A stretch of DNA of 64,000 bases from the NCBI RefSeq assembly GCF_001421705.1, contig NZ_LMKO01000001.1, positions 920,170 through 984,169 of the forward strand, written 5' to 3'. This DNA is from Xylophilus sp. Leaf220 (lineage in GTDB: Bacteria > Pseudomonadota > Gammaproteobacteria > Burkholderiales > Burkholderiaceae_C). Under the pieces are notes generated by a model. It made no database searches, was not told the origin of the DNA, and saw only the letters and a list, made by a program, of their open reading frames with translations. Each line of letters begins with the position of its first letter. Positions within the stretch are counted from its first letter, which is position 1. Below, piece by piece: positions 1 to 9,706 of the stretch. The position numbers were made by a program, and so were the translations under genes.

Positions 1-870
1 CAAGTCCTTGCCGAGCAGGAACACCGCCTCCGGGCTCACGCCTTCCGACGTCTGGAATTCGTTGGCCGACTTGCCGATCCGCTGCGTCAGCATCACCAGC
101 TGGCCGGCGGCCGACAGGTCGCCGGACGATGCGTTCTGCTGCAGCTTCAGGGCCGACACCGTCTCCGCGATCTCGAGCAGGTCGGACGACTGGCGGTTGA
201 TGGTGCGCAGTGCGGCGCCCACCTGGGTCAGGATCTTTTCCTGGCCCAGCACGACCTTGGCGTTGCGCTCGGCGCGCTCGATCAGCGGCGCCACTTCGCG
301 GAACTCGGCCCGGTAGGCGGACGACAGTTCGGCGATCCGCATGCCGTCGTCGCCCACGTCGAGCGCCTTCGCGGTGCGGCTCAGCACCTCGGAGCTTTCC
401 GCCACGTCGGGGAAGGCCTGCGGGCTGCCGATGATGGCCTGGGTGACCGACTTGGCCAGCCGCTGCGACTGCATCAGTGCCTGGCCGGTGGCGGCGAGCT
501 GCTGCGCGCTTCGGTTGGCCTGGGTCAGCGAGGTGGCGGCCAGACCGGCGAGGGCCAGCAGGCCGACGCCCAGGATCGTGTAGAGCACCCGCTGGTGGCG
601 GTTGATGGTGGCCCGGCCGAGCACCGGCAGCGCCACCAGCTCGGAATCCTCGAAAACCGCCTTGCCGCCACCGTCGTTGCCCTTGGCCGGCTCTGCCGCC
701 GCGCCGGCGGGCGCCGCCGACGGGCTCACGTAGTGGGTGGAGATGGCCACGGTGTCGGGCTCCGGCTCCCGCGCAGGCAGGCCCTGCGCCGCAGTTCCGG
801 CGCCGGGAGCGCCGTCCGGCGTCGCCGGGTTGCGGGAGAAGATTTTTCCGAATTGGTCGGCGACAGACAT
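1..870 (-). CDS. pilJ: Twitching-motility methyl-accepting chemotaxis protein PilJ (3' end beyond window)
   Basis: Membrane chemoreceptor of the Pil-Chp system that controls type IV pilus motility. The visible 290 N-terminal residues hold a charged cytoplasmic lead of about 90 residues, one membrane segment near residues 94-114, and the start of a PilJ-type helical sensor region rich in Ala, Gln and Ser. The second membrane segment and the signalling hairpin lie outside the window. The start is the ATG at 870, just downstream of pilI on the minus strand. It is the last visible gene of pilGHIJ, and that order is the strongest support, because the N-terminal half alone could belong to other receptors. 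Confidence 0.88.
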   Translation of the reverse strand, partial: MSVADQFGKIFSRNPATPDGAPGAGTAAQGLPAREPEPDTVAISTHYVSPSAAPAGAAAEPAKGNDGGGKAVFEDSELVALPVLGRATINRHQRVLYTILGVGLLALAGLAATSLTQANRSAQQLAATGQALMQSQRLAKSVTQAIIGSPQAFPDVAESSEVLSRTAKALDVGDDGMRIAELSSAYRAEFREVAPLIERAERNAKVVLGQEKILTQVGAALRTINRQSSDLLEIAETVSALKLQQNASSGDLSAAGQLVMLTQRIGKSANEFQTSEGVSPEAVFLLGKDL

Positions 871-892
871 GGTGGGACCCTGAAAAGAACAA

Positions 893-1477
893 TCAACTGC
901 TGATGCTGAGGAAGAACGGATGCTGTGCCAGCACCTGCAGGTCGACTTCCTGCCAGGCACCGCCCTGCGCGTCGACATACACATGGCCGAGCCATGCCGG
1001 CCCGCCCTCGGCGGGCGGACGCACCGAGACGAAGGCTTCCCCACCGCGCAGGCCGGCGAGCTTGTCGACGACCAGTGCGCACTGCACGTCCAGCGCGGCG
1101 TTGAAGGACAGCAGGCTGGCCTCTCCGGTGAGCGCGTCGGCGCGCTGGCCGGAGGCGGACAGCGCTCCCGCATCGGCCGGCTGGCCGTCGGCCGGCGTGC
1201 CGGCGGCACCCTGCTCGGCGGCGAACCGGATGAAATCGACCACGCCGCAGAGACCGCCGCGCAGGTTGGCGACGCCCAGGAACCACGGCTGGGTGTAGGG
1301 CACCGGCTGCACCGGCGTCCAGGGGAAGATCTCGCCCGCCTGGCTCAGCGGGAACAGGTAGCTCTGTCCGCCGGCCTCGGCGGCCAGCCAGGCGACCGAT
1401 GCGCCTTCGGTGCGCGCCGCCTGGAGCCGCGCGGCCAGCCGGGTCTGCAGATCACGCAGCGTCTGACGATTGGACAT
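893..1477 (-). CDS. pilI: CheW-like adaptor PilI
   Basis: Adaptor thought to couple the PilJ receptor to a CheA-type kinase in the type IV pilus chemotaxis pathway. The 194-residue product is a single CheW domain: an N-terminal helix, then strands around YLFPLSQAGEIFPW, the conserved segment WFLGVANLRGGL, and a C-terminal part ending in FFLSISS. About 30 residues rich in Ala, Gly and Asp (near 103-130) look like a flexible insertion. It lies 13 bp after pilH and 22 bp before pilJ, so the four genes probably share one mRNA. Identity rests on fold plus neighbours. Confidence 0.9.
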   Translation of the reverse strand: MSNRQTLRDLQTRLAARLQAARTEGASVAWLAAEAGGQSYLFPLSQAGEIFPWTPVQPVPYTQPWFLGVANLRGGLCGVVDFIRFAAEQGAAGTPADGQPADAGALSASGQRADALTGEASLLSFNAALDVQCALVVDKLAGLRGGEAFVSVRPPAEGGPAWLGHVYVDAQGGAWQEVDLQVLAQHPFFLSISS

Positions 1478-1490
1478 GGCGGCAGCGGGT

Positions 1491-1856
1491 TCAGCCCAGG
1501 GCGGCGATGGTGGCCTGCAGTTCGGCCGGGTCGACGGGCTTGGTCAGATACCCGCGGGCGCCCTGGCGCATGCCCCAGACCTTGTCGGTCTCCTGGTTCT
1601 TGCTGGTGCACATGACGATCGGCACGTCGGCGTAGAGCGGGTCGCGGCTGATCGCCCGGGTCAGCTGGAAGCCGTTCTGGCCGGGCATCACCACGTCCAT
1701 CAGGATCATGTCGGGCTTCTCGGCGGCGAGGCTGCGGAAGGCCTCTTCGGCGTTCTCGGCGGTGCGCACCTGGAAGCCGCCCTTTTGCAGGAGCGTGGAG
1801 AGAAAGAGGAGTTCGGTCTTGGAGTCGTCCACGACCAGAACCTTGTGGATAGGCAT
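1491..1856 (-). CDS. pilH: Single-domain response regulator PilH
   Basis: CheY-like receiver of the Pil-Chp pathway; in characterised systems PilG and PilH are phosphorylated by the kinase ChpA/PilL and affect pilus extension and retraction. The 121 residues contain the acidic pair D10-D11, the phospho-acceptor D54 in ILMDVVMPG, and the conserved Lys near 106 in YLTKPVD. There is no output domain. The ATG directly follows the pilG stop codon (TAA then ATG, no gap), which suggests translational coupling. The PilG/PilH assignment follows gene order. Confidence 0.92.
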   Translation of the reverse strand: MPIHKVLVVDDSKTELLFLSTLLQKGGFQVRTAENAEEAFRSLAAEKPDMILMDVVMPGQNGFQLTRAISRDPLYADVPIVMCTSKNQETDKVWGMRQGARGYLTKPVDPAELQATIAALG

Positions 1857-2255
1857 TTAGATCGCCCCTTCGAAAGCGTGGCCGAACTGCTGCACCGCGA
1901 TGAGCAGTTGGTCCTTGGTGAATGGTTTGGTGAGGTAGTCCTGGCAACCGACCATGCGGCCGCGCGCCTTGTCGAATACACCGTCCTTGGAAGACAGCAT
2001 GACGACAGGCGTACGTGCGAAGCGCGCATTGCGCTTGATGATCGCGCAGGTCTGGTAGCCGTCGAGCTTCGGCATCAGGATGTCGCAGAAGATCAGCTGG
2101 GGCTGGTAGTCGTTGACCTTGGCGAGCGCGTCGAAACCGTCGTCCGCCAACAGAACCTCGTGGCCGCCCTGCTTGAGAAAGATTTCCGCGCTGCGGCGGA
2201 TGGTGTTGCTGTCGTCCACCACCAACACCTTGCAGCTTTTTGGGCTGTTGCTCAC
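1857..2255 (-). CDS. pilG: Single-domain response regulator PilG
   Basis: First gene of the cluster, a 132-residue CheY-like receiver. D14-D15 form the acidic pocket, D58 in IFCDILMPKLDG is the phospho-acceptor, and K110 in YLTKPFT is the conserved Lys. The segment NTIRRSAEIFLKQGG is typical of PilG. The frame opens at a GTG at 2253-2255; no closer ATG fits. The 63 bp upstream up to the rubredoxin gene should hold the cluster promoter unless rubredoxin is co-transcribed. Partners would be the PilJ receptor and a CheA-type kinase encoded beyond the left edge. Confidence 0.92.
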   Translation of the reverse strand: MSNSPKSCKVLVVDDSNTIRRSAEIFLKQGGHEVLLADDGFDALAKVNDYQPQLIFCDILMPKLDGYQTCAIIKRNARFARTPVVMLSSKDGVFDKARGRMVGCQDYLTKPFTKDQLLIAVQQFGHAFEGAI

Positions 2256-2318
2256 GAGGCCGCTCCCTGGGTTGTTTTTCAGGTCGGACGGCCCACGGGC
2301 ATGCGGGCTATCCGGTAA

Positions 2319-2492
2319 TCAAATCTGGACCATTTCGAAGTCTTCCTTGCGCGCACCGCATTCCGGACATGTCCAGTTCATCGGTACTTGGTCCCACGGG
2401 GTGCCGGCAGCGATGCCGTCCTCGGGAACGCCGGCGGATTCGTCGTAAATCCACCCGCATATCAGACACATCCAAGTTTTAGGGTCAGTCAT
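2319..2492 (-). CDS. Rubredoxin
   Basis: Small one-electron carrier of 57 residues with an Fe(Cys)4 centre. Two CxxC pairs bind the iron: C9-C12 in WMCLICGWIY and C42-C45 in WTCPECGARK. The spacing, the aromatic residues around the first pair and the length all fit classical rubredoxins. It lies immediately upstream of pilG on the same strand, and the thiD-like gene diverges from it, an arrangement I recall from Burkholderiales. The redox partner is not evident here; alkane hydroxylases or rubredoxin reductases are the usual ones elsewhere. Confidence 0.93.
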   Translation of the reverse strand: MTDPKTWMCLICGWIYDESAGVPEDGIAAGTPWDQVPMNWTCPECGARKEDFEMVQI

Positions 2493-2654
2493 CAGCTTAA
2501 GGGGCCTTCTAATAATGTGTCAACGATTGTATCGAGTCGGTCCCCGTCACTGTAGCCGCTGCAAGACGGAGCCGGGCGGAGAGGGCGTTGCACAATGGGC
2601 ACTCGCACCGCCGGCGTCCACCGCCGGGGCTTCTTCTGCTTTCGATCGCCGACC

Positions 2655-3614
2655 ATGAACCAGCCCACACCCGACGTCCCCGAAGAAGCAGAACTGGCGG
2701 AAGACGAAGCGCCCGCCTGCGTGATGGTGTTCAACGCCAGCGACCCGAGCGGGGCCGGCGGCCTGGCGGCCGACGCGGTCACCGTCGCCTCGGTCGGCGG
2801 CCACGCGCTGACCGTCGCCACCGGCGCCTACGCCCGCGACAGCGCCCGCATCTTCGACCACTTCGCGCTCGACGAGGAGGCGGTGGCTGAGCAGGCGCGC
2901 GCGGTGCTGGAGGACATCGAGGTCGACGTGATCAAGGTCGGCTTCGTGGGCACGCCCGAGAACGTCAGCACCATCGCCGAGATCGCGGCCGACTACGAGG
3001 ACATTCCGCTGGTCGCCTACATGCCCGACCTCTCCTGGTGGGCCGAGGACGACATCGAGGCCTACCTCGACGCGTTCCGCGAACTGCTGCTGCCCCAGAC
3101 CACGCTGCTGGTGGGCAACCACAGCACCCTCTGGCGCTGGCTGCTGCCCGACTGGTCGCACACCCGCAGCCCCACGCCCCGCGACATCGCCAAGGCCGCG
3201 GCCGAGACCGGGGTGCCCTACACCCTGGTGACCGGCGTGCCGCTGCCCGAGCAGTTCGTCGAGAACGTGCTGGTCTCGCCGCAGGCGGTGCTGGGCAGCG
3301 GCAAGTTCGAGCTGTTCGACGCGGTGTTCTCCGGCGCGGGCGACACCCTCTCGGCCGCGCTGGCCGCCCTGCTCGCCAACGGCAAGGACCTGGGCGAGGC
3401 GACCAGCGAGGCGCTGCACTACCTCGACCGCTGCCTGGACGCGGGCTTTCGCCCCGGCATGGGCAACGTGCTGCCCGACCGCATGTTCTGGGCGCAGGGC
3501 GACCCCGACGACGACGAGCACGACGAAGACGACGAGATCGACCCCGCCGTGGCGGACCCGGAACGCCAGGCCCTCGAAGGCTTCGTGATGCCGCCCCGCG
3601 ACACCCAACACTAG
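2655..3614 (+). CDS. thiD: ThiD-like (hydroxymethylpyrimidine/phosphomethylpyrimidine) kinase, divergent
   Basis: Ribokinase-fold kinase resembling ThiD, which phosphorylates the HMP precursor of thiamine. The start of the fold is clear: NASDPSGAGGLAADAVT matches the ThiD SDPSGGAGIQAD region. The length is 319 residues against the usual ~265, because of an acidic N-terminus (about 20 residues) and a very acidic C-terminal tail after residue 275. Where classical ThiD has a GTGCT-type loop with a Cys, this protein reads FSGAGDT with Asp near 230, as in pyridoxal kinase and ribokinase. I chose the ATG at 2655 over an upstream one because the extra 20 residues look non-coding. It is divergent from rubredoxin, with hemL 24 bp downstream. 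The substrate is uncertain. Confidence 0.75.
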   Translation: MNQPTPDVPEEAELAEDEAPACVMVFNASDPSGAGGLAADAVTVASVGGHALTVATGAYARDSARIFDHFALDEEAVAEQARAVLEDIEVDVIKVGFVGTPENVSTIAEIAADYEDIPLVAYMPDLSWWAEDDIEAYLDAFRELLLPQTTLLVGNHSTLWRWLLPDWSHTRSPTPRDIAKAAAETGVPYTLVTGVPLPEQFVENVLVSPQAVLGSGKFELFDAVFSGAGDTLSAALAALLANGKDLGEATSEALHYLDRCLDAGFRPGMGNVLPDRMFWAQGDPDDDEHDEDDEIDPAVADPERQALEGFVMPPRDTQH

Positions 3615-3638
3615 ACCACCCGACCCGCAGACCCACAC

Positions 3639-4937
3639 GTGAACGCTTCCGCACCATTCCCCGACCGCAACATTCCCCTTTTCGAGCGTGCCCGCGCGGT
3701 GATCCCCGGCGGCGTCAACTCCCCGGTGCGCGCCTTCCGCGCCGTCGGCGGCACGCCGCGCTTCGTCGAGCGGGCCCACGGCGCCTATTTCTGGGATGCC
3801 AACGGCCAGCGCTTCATCGACTACATCGGCTCCTGGGGGCCGATGATCCTGGGCCACGGCCATCCCGCGGTGCTGGAGGCGGTGCAGAAGGCGGCCGTCG
3901 ACGGCTTCTCCTTCGGCGCGCCGACCGAGCGCGAGATCGAACTGGCCGAGGAGATCATCCGCCTGGTGCCGTCGATCGAGATGGTGCGCCTGGTGAGCTC
4001 GGGCACCGAGGCCGGCATGAGCGCGATCCGCCTGGCCCGCGGCGTGACCGGCCGCAAGACCATCGTCAAGTTCGAAGGCTGCTACCACGGCCATGCCGAC
4101 GCACTGCTGGTCAAGGCGGGCTCGGGCCTGGCCACCTTCGGCCACCCGACGTCCGCCGGCGTGCCGCCCGAGGTGGTCCAGCACACGCTGGTGCTGGAGT
4201 ACAACAACGTCGCCGACCTGGAAGCCGCCTTCGCCGAGCACGGCGCCGAGATCGCCTGCGTGATGGTCGAGCCGATCGCCGGCAACATGAATTTCGTGCG
4301 CAGTTCGCAGCCCTTCGCGCAGGCGATGCGCGACCTGTGCACCCGCCACGGCGCCCTGCTGGTGTTCGACGAGGTGATGAGCGGCCTGCGGGTGGGCCTG
4401 GGCAGCGCGCAGCAGGTGCTGGGAATCCGGCCCGACATCACCGTGCTCGGCAAGGTGATCGGCGGCGGCATGCCGCTGGCGGCCTTCGGCGCGTCGCGGG
4501 CGATCATGGAGCACCTGGCGCCGCTCGGCCCGGTCTACCAGGCAGGAACGCTGTCGGGCAATCCGGTGGCGACCGCCTGCGGCCTGGCGACCTTGAAGGA
4601 GATAGGCAAGCCGGGCTTCTTCGAGGCGCTCTCGGCCCGCACCCGGTCGCTGGTCGACGGGCTGAGCGCCGCCGCGGCGGCTGCGGGCGTGCCGTTCTCG
4701 GGCGAATGCGAAGGTGGCATGTTCGGCTTCTTCCTGCTGGATGCCCTGCCGCAGAACTACGGCCAGGTGATGAAGACCGAAGGCGACCGGTTCAACCGGC
4801 TGTTCCACGGTCTGCTCGACCGCGGCGTCTACATCGCACCTGCGCTGTACGAGGCGGGCTTCGTCAGCGCCGCCCACACCGAGGCCGACATCGCCGAGAC
4901 GGTGGCCGCGGCACGCGACGTTTTCGCGACGCTATAG
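3639..4937 (+). CDS. hemL: Glutamate-1-semialdehyde 2,1-aminomutase
   Basis: PLP enzyme that converts glutamate-1-semialdehyde to 5-aminolevulinate in the C5 route of haem synthesis. The 432-residue length is normal for HemL. The PLP Lys is near residue 272 in [16 protein letters not shown]. Other family marks are [11 protein letters not shown] near the N-terminus, [16 protein letters not shown], and the substrate-gating region [13 protein letters not shown]. The start is GTG at 3639; the next in-frame ATG lies deep in the fold. The last codons run into a palindromic repeat, so the repeat's stem supplies the TAG stop. Confidence 0.96.
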   Translation: MNASAPFPDRNIPLFERARAVIPGGVNSPVRAFRAVGGTPRFVERAHGAYFWDANGQRFIDYIGSWGPMILGHGHPAVLEAVQKAAVDGFSFGAPTEREIELAEEIIRLVPSIEMVRLVSSGTEAGMSAIRLARGVTGRKTIVKFEGCYHGHADALLVKAGSGLATFGHPTSAGVPPEVVQHTLVLEYNNVADLEAAFAEHGAEIACVMVEPIAGNMNFVRSSQPFAQAMRDLCTRHGALLVFDEVMSGLRVGLGSAQQVLGIRPDITVLGKVIGGGMPLAAFGASRAIMEHLAPLGPVYQAGTLSGNPVATACGLATLKEIGKPGFFEALSARTRSLVDGLSAAAAAAGVPFSGECEGGMFGFFLLDALPQNYGQVMKTEGDRFNRLFHGLLDRGVYIAPALYEAGFVSAAHTEADIAETVAAARDVFATL

Positions 4938-4986
4938 TTTTCATAGCTAGAGGCCGGCGTCCTGCGCCGGCTGCGGCTACTATTCG
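4931..4986 (-). repeat. Palindromic repeat family 1, copy A
   Basis: Contains GCTAT (4931-4935), a 7-nt spacer and ATAGC (4943-4947), followed by a GGCCGGCG...CGCCGGC stem and GGCTAC. In the family orientation used here (GCCGGC stem first) it reads on the minus strand. The hemL stop codon is formed inside the first stem. Eight relatives lie elsewhere in the window. Confidence 0.85.
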
Positions 4987-4993
4987 CTTGAGA

Positions 4994-5030
4994 AAGGCCT
5001 GCCGGGGTGCCCACCGCCCCGGCAGGCCTT
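4994..5030 (+). terminator. Strong GC hairpin after hemL
   Basis: Perfect 14-bp inverted repeat, AAGGCCTGCCGGGG (4994-5007) and its complement (5017-5030), with a 9-nt loop. It lies about 60 bp after the hemL stop. There is no T-tract, so it may be a weak or factor-assisted terminator, or an mRNA-end stabiliser. Confidence 0.5.
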
Positions 5031-5202
5031 CGCGCGTCCGGCCGCAGCCGCCGTGCCTGCTCCGCACTGCTCCACCACAGAACACCCCTGCGCCGCCGCT
5101 GCGCAGTTGAACACCGGCCGCGCCGATGCCGTCTCCCCGGCCGTGCACCGCCCTCCCCCGTAGCCCGACCTGCTGCACCCGTCCACGCCCGTCGCGGTGC
5201 CG

Positions 5203-5220
5203 CTGGTACGCGATTTGCGC
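5203..5220 (+). promoter_or_regulatory. Sigma-54 promoter of the aldehyde dehydrogenase gene
   Basis: The sequence CTGGTACG-CGAT-TTGCGC matches the sigma-54 consensus TGGCACG-N4-TTGC, with GG at 5205-5206 and GC at 5217-5218 exactly ten bases apart. It lies 68 bp before the ATG of the aldehyde dehydrogenase. A sigma-54 activator is encoded 2 kb downstream. About 100 bp upstream, CTGCGC (5088-5093) and GCGCAG (5101-5106) form a dyad that could be the activator's binding site. The rest of the 350-bp gap after hemL (4938-5287) holds repeat copy A and a GC hairpin. Confidence 0.7.
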
Positions 5221-5232
5221 AACAGCCGGCAG

Positions 5233-5254
5233 ATGCGCGCAGAACGGCGCGCAT
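5233..5254 (+). promoter_or_regulatory. Inverted repeat in the 5' leader of the aldehyde dehydrogenase gene
   Basis: ATGCGCGC (5233-5240), six bases, then GCGCGCAT (5247-5254): a perfect 8-bp dyad just after the start site predicted from the sigma-54 promoter. It could be an mRNA hairpin or a repressor site; nothing in the sequence decides between them. Confidence 0.4.
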
Positions 5255-5287
5255 CGGCACCGCACAACTCTGGACGGAGACATTTCC

Positions 5288-6807
<1,520 letters not shown>

Positions 6808-6808
<1 letters not shown>

Positions 6809-6903
6809 ACCTCCCCCAGGCTCCGCTCACTGCGTGTGCTGCGCCTACCCCCTCGCTGGGGGCGAGACCGGCGGACCGGCGGAGCCGGTTCCGCGGTCTC
6901 TCT
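6808..6903 (+). repeat. Repeat family 2, copy 1 (about 95 bp)
   Basis: Begins at the aldehyde dehydrogenase stop with ACCTCCCCCAGGCT, continues through CACTGCGTGT, a CCCCCTCGCTGGGGG hairpin and GACCGGCGG, and ends CGGCGGAGCCGGTTCCGCGG. A diverged copy lies inverted at 13241-13331 between fis and purH. The following 170 bp before the DUF779 gene show no further feature. Confidence 0.75.
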
Positions 6904-7071
6904 GGAATCAGGCAGACAGTGGCGCCTGATTCGGGCGGGCCACGGCCGGCGGTGGCTGCTGGCGGTTAGCTGCGGCCGGTAGTCGCGGTTCTGCAGGCTT
7001 GCATATACCGCTGCGGCTGCGGCTGCGCATTTCGACACGGGGCGCAATCGCCCCCACCAGAAAGGTCCGAT

Positions 7072-7476
7072 GTGGATGCAGAGAATATTCCGGCCAGGGT
7101 GTCGGCTACGCCGGCGGCCGAGGCGCTGATCGGGGAGCTGGCGGCGCAGCACGGGGCGCTGATGTTCCACCAGTCGGGCGGGTGCTGCGACGGAAGCGCG
7201 CCGATGTGTTTCGCGGCGGGCGAGTTCCTGGTGGGGGACAGCGACGTGCTGCTGGGCGCCATCGGCGGCATGCCGTTCTACATGAGCCGCAGCCAGTTCG
7301 CGTACTGGGAGCACACGCACCTGATCATCGATGCGGTGCCGGGCAACGGCGGGATGTTCTCGCTGGAGCGGCCGACGGGGCTGCGGTTCCTGACGCGGTC
7401 GCGTCTGTTCAGCGACGAGGAGAGCCGGTTGCTGGCGTCCGCGCCGGCGCCGGGCGGTGCGGCCGTGGCCGGCTGA
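7072..7476 (+). CDS. DUF779 family protein
   Basis: Small protein of 134 residues with the Cys-rich signature HQSGGCCDGSAPMC near residues 28-41 that marks DUF779, followed by a compact fold containing FYMSRSQFAYWEHT. Members typically sit beside aldehyde dehydrogenases and AcoR-like regulators, as here. The biochemical role is unknown; an accessory or metal-binding role is only a guess from the conserved Cys residues. The frame opens with GTG at 7072, and an ATG two bases upstream is in another frame. Its stop abuts the stop of the convergent regulator gene with no gap. Confidence 0.82.
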   Translation: MDAENIPARVSATPAAEALIGELAAQHGALMFHQSGGCCDGSAPMCFAAGEFLVGDSDVLLGAIGGMPFYMSRSQFAYWEHTHLIIDAVPGNGGMFSLERPTGLRFLTRSRLFSDEESRLLASAPAPGGAAVAG

Positions 7477-9546
7477 TCAGGTCGTCTGCCGCAGGTGGCG
7501 GTAGACGGTGTTGCGGGCGATGCCGAGCGCACGGGCGGTCGCCGATACGTTGCCACCGTGCATCTGCAGGGCCTGGGCGATGGTGTCGGCGGTGCGCTCC
7601 TGCAGGCTTGCCGGTCGGTGGCCCGCCACCATGCGCTGCAGCGGCGCGGCTTGCCGTTGCGACGCCGCGTCGGGCGTGGGCCCGGCGCCGGGCGTGTCCT
7701 GCGGCGCGTCGCCTGTCGGCAGGCAGTCTTCCAGAAAATCCTCGGGCAGGTGCTCCAGCCGGATGCAGCTGTCGTGCTGCGCCAGCAGCGCCGCGGTCTG
7801 CAGCAAGCTGGCCATCTGGCGGATGTTGCCCGGCCAGGGGTGCCGGTCGAAGAGCACGACCACGTCCGGACTGAGCGTATGCGGCGCCGGCTGCGACGGG
7901 CCGCCGCGGCCGACCGAGGCGGCCTGGGCCCGCAGCAGCCGTTGGGCGACCAGGGCGCGGTCGGTCCGCTCGCGCAGGGCGGGCAGGCGCACCACCAGGC
8001 CGTTGATGCGCCAGTACAGGTCGTCGCGGAAGCTGCCGGCGGCCCGCATCGCCCGCAGGTCGCGGTGGGTGGCGCAGACGACCGCGATGTCGACCGGCAC
8101 CGGGCGGTCGGCGCCCAGCGGCAGCACCTGGCGCTCCTGCAGCACCCGCAGCAGCCGGGCCTGCAAGGGCAGGGGCATGTCGCCGATCTCGTCGAGGAAG
8201 AGCGTGCTGCCGCTCGCCTGGACGATGCGGCCGGTGCTGCCCTTGCGGCGTGCACCGGTAAAGGCGCCCTCCTCGTAGCCGAACAGCTCGGATTCGATCA
8301 GCGACTCGGGGATCGCCGCGCAGTTGACCGCCACCAGCGGCCCGGCGCGCCGCGGCGAGTCATGGTGGATCGCCCGGGCCAGCAGTTCCTTGCCGGTGCC
8401 GGTCTCGCCCAGCACCAGGATCGGCACGTCGCGCCCGGCCAGGCAGGCCAGACGGTCGAGCACCCGCCCGAGCTGCGGATCGCCGGTGCGCAGGTAGTGC
8501 AGGCCCGACAGGGCCGCGCCCGTGCCCGGCGTCACCGGGGCCGGTGCGGTGGGCGCCGATGCCGGCGGCCTTCGCGGCTCGCGCGGTTGCACCGGCGGCG
8601 GCGCATCGGCCGCGGCCGCATCGGTCTCCCCGCCCTGCAGCGCCATTGCCCATTGCGGCGCCTGCCGCCGCAGGTACGCCCGGCCCAGTACCTTCACGCC
8701 GTTGGGCGTTTGCAGCGACAGCAGGTCCTGTCGTTCCCCGCGGCAGTGCGCCAGGTCGGCCGTCTCGCGGCCGAACAGCGACGAGAAGGTGTGCGCCTGC
8801 AGCGCGGCCAGCGACGCGCCCAGCTGGAACTGCGCGCTGCGGTTGGCCGAGAGGAAGCGGCCCTGGGTGTCGAACGCGGCCACGCCTTCGAGCAGCGTCC
8901 CCAGGAACTCGGGCCGGGCATGGAAGTGCAGCTGCACCGCCTGCGCGAAATGGCGCGCGAAGAGCTGGTTCTCCACCATCTGGGCCGACATCCGCACCAG
9001 GGCCAGGGTGTGCCGGTTCTGGCTGCGGTGGTCGCCGCTGACGTCGATCGCCCCCATCAGCGCGCCCATCGGGTCGAAGATCGGCGCGCAGGAGCAGGTC
9101 AGGAAGTGGTGGGCGCGCAGGAAGTGCTGGCTGGCATGCACCTGGGTGGCCTCGCCCTCGGCCAGCGCAGTACCGATCGCGTTGGTGCCCTTCTGCTGCT
9201 CCGACCAGGCCACGCCCGGCTGCAGAGCGACCCGCTGCGCACGGGCCAGGAAGTCGTCGTCGCCCAGCGCGTGCAGGATGGTGCCGGTGCGGTCGGTCAG
9301 CACCACCATGCTGCGGGTGCCGGCGATCTGGGCGTGCAGGTTCTCGATGACCGGCCGGGCATGCAGGCCCAGGGTGCGGTTGCCGTCGAGCAGGGTGCGC
9401 AGCGCGGCGGGCGAGAGGGCGTCGGCGTAGGGCGCCTCGTGCGTCCGCAGGCCGAAGGCGACCGAGCGCGCGTGGGACAGGCGGATCGCGTCGGGCAGGC
9501 CGGCATCGGCCACGTCGGCACCGGCAGTCGCTGAGAGAGGTGGCAT
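7477..9546 (-). CDS. Sigma-54-dependent transcriptional activator, AcoR-like
   Basis: Enhancer-binding protein of 689 residues. An N-terminal GAF-type sensor covers roughly residues 60-200. A proline-rich linker follows, then the AAA+ domain with Walker A GETGTGKE, the sigma-54 contact motif GAFTGA and Walker B LFLDEIGDMPL. The C-terminal helix-turn-helix is Fis type (NVSATARALGIARNTVYRHL). This matches AcoR-like activators of acetoin or alcohol-oxidation genes. The ATG at 9546 was chosen because upstream codons read as low-complexity. The likely target is the sigma-54 promoter at 5203-5220. The inducer bound by the GAF domain is unknown. Confidence 0.9.
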   Translation of the reverse strand: MPPLSATAGADVADAGLPDAIRLSHARSVAFGLRTHEAPYADALSPAALRTLLDGNRTLGLHARPVIENLHAQIAGTRSMVVLTDRTGTILHALGDDDFLARAQRVALQPGVAWSEQQKGTNAIGTALAEGEATQVHASQHFLRAHHFLTCSCAPIFDPMGALMGAIDVSGDHRSQNRHTLALVRMSAQMVENQLFARHFAQAVQLHFHARPEFLGTLLEGVAAFDTQGRFLSANRSAQFQLGASLAALQAHTFSSLFGRETADLAHCRGERQDLLSLQTPNGVKVLGRAYLRRQAPQWAMALQGGETDAAAADAPPPVQPREPRRPPASAPTAPAPVTPGTGAALSGLHYLRTGDPQLGRVLDRLACLAGRDVPILVLGETGTGKELLARAIHHDSPRRAGPLVAVNCAAIPESLIESELFGYEEGAFTGARRKGSTGRIVQASGSTLFLDEIGDMPLPLQARLLRVLQERQVLPLGADRPVPVDIAVVCATHRDLRAMRAAGSFRDDLYWRINGLVVRLPALRERTDRALVAQRLLRAQAASVGRGGPSQPAPHTLSPDVVVLFDRHPWPGNIRQMASLLQTAALLAQHDSCIRLEHLPEDFLEDCLPTGDAPQDTPGAGPTPDAASQRQAAPLQRMVAGHRPASLQERTADTIAQALQMHGGNVSATARALGIARNTVYRHLRQTT

Positions 9547-9644
9547 GGAACTCCTTCGCGCAGGAGGCACCACCGTAGCACGGGTACCGCCCGGTAGGCG
9601 AGAGGGCAAGCCCGCAATGGAAGGCGCAGGCCGACAGGGCTCTT

Positions 9645-9698
9645 GCTACCAAGTCAATAGCATCTGGCCGGCACTGGACGCCGGCCAGAGGACTATTC
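9645..9698 (-). repeat. Palindromic repeat family 1, copy B
   Basis: GCTAC (9645-9649), seven bases, ATAGC (9657-9661), then a CTGGCCGGC...GCCGGCCAG stem. It lies 8 bp beyond the 3' end of the membrane-protein gene at 9707-11074 and about 100 bp upstream of the AcoR-like gene. Confidence 0.8.
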
Positions 9699-9706
9699 GG
9701 CTCCGG

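Noticed and set aside
2547-4877. A 776-codon open frame on the minus strand opposite the ThiD-like gene and hemL
   Set aside because: Antisense to two clear genes; its translation is low-complexity Gly/Arg/His/Val-rich, as expected for a shadow frame in GC-rich DNA.
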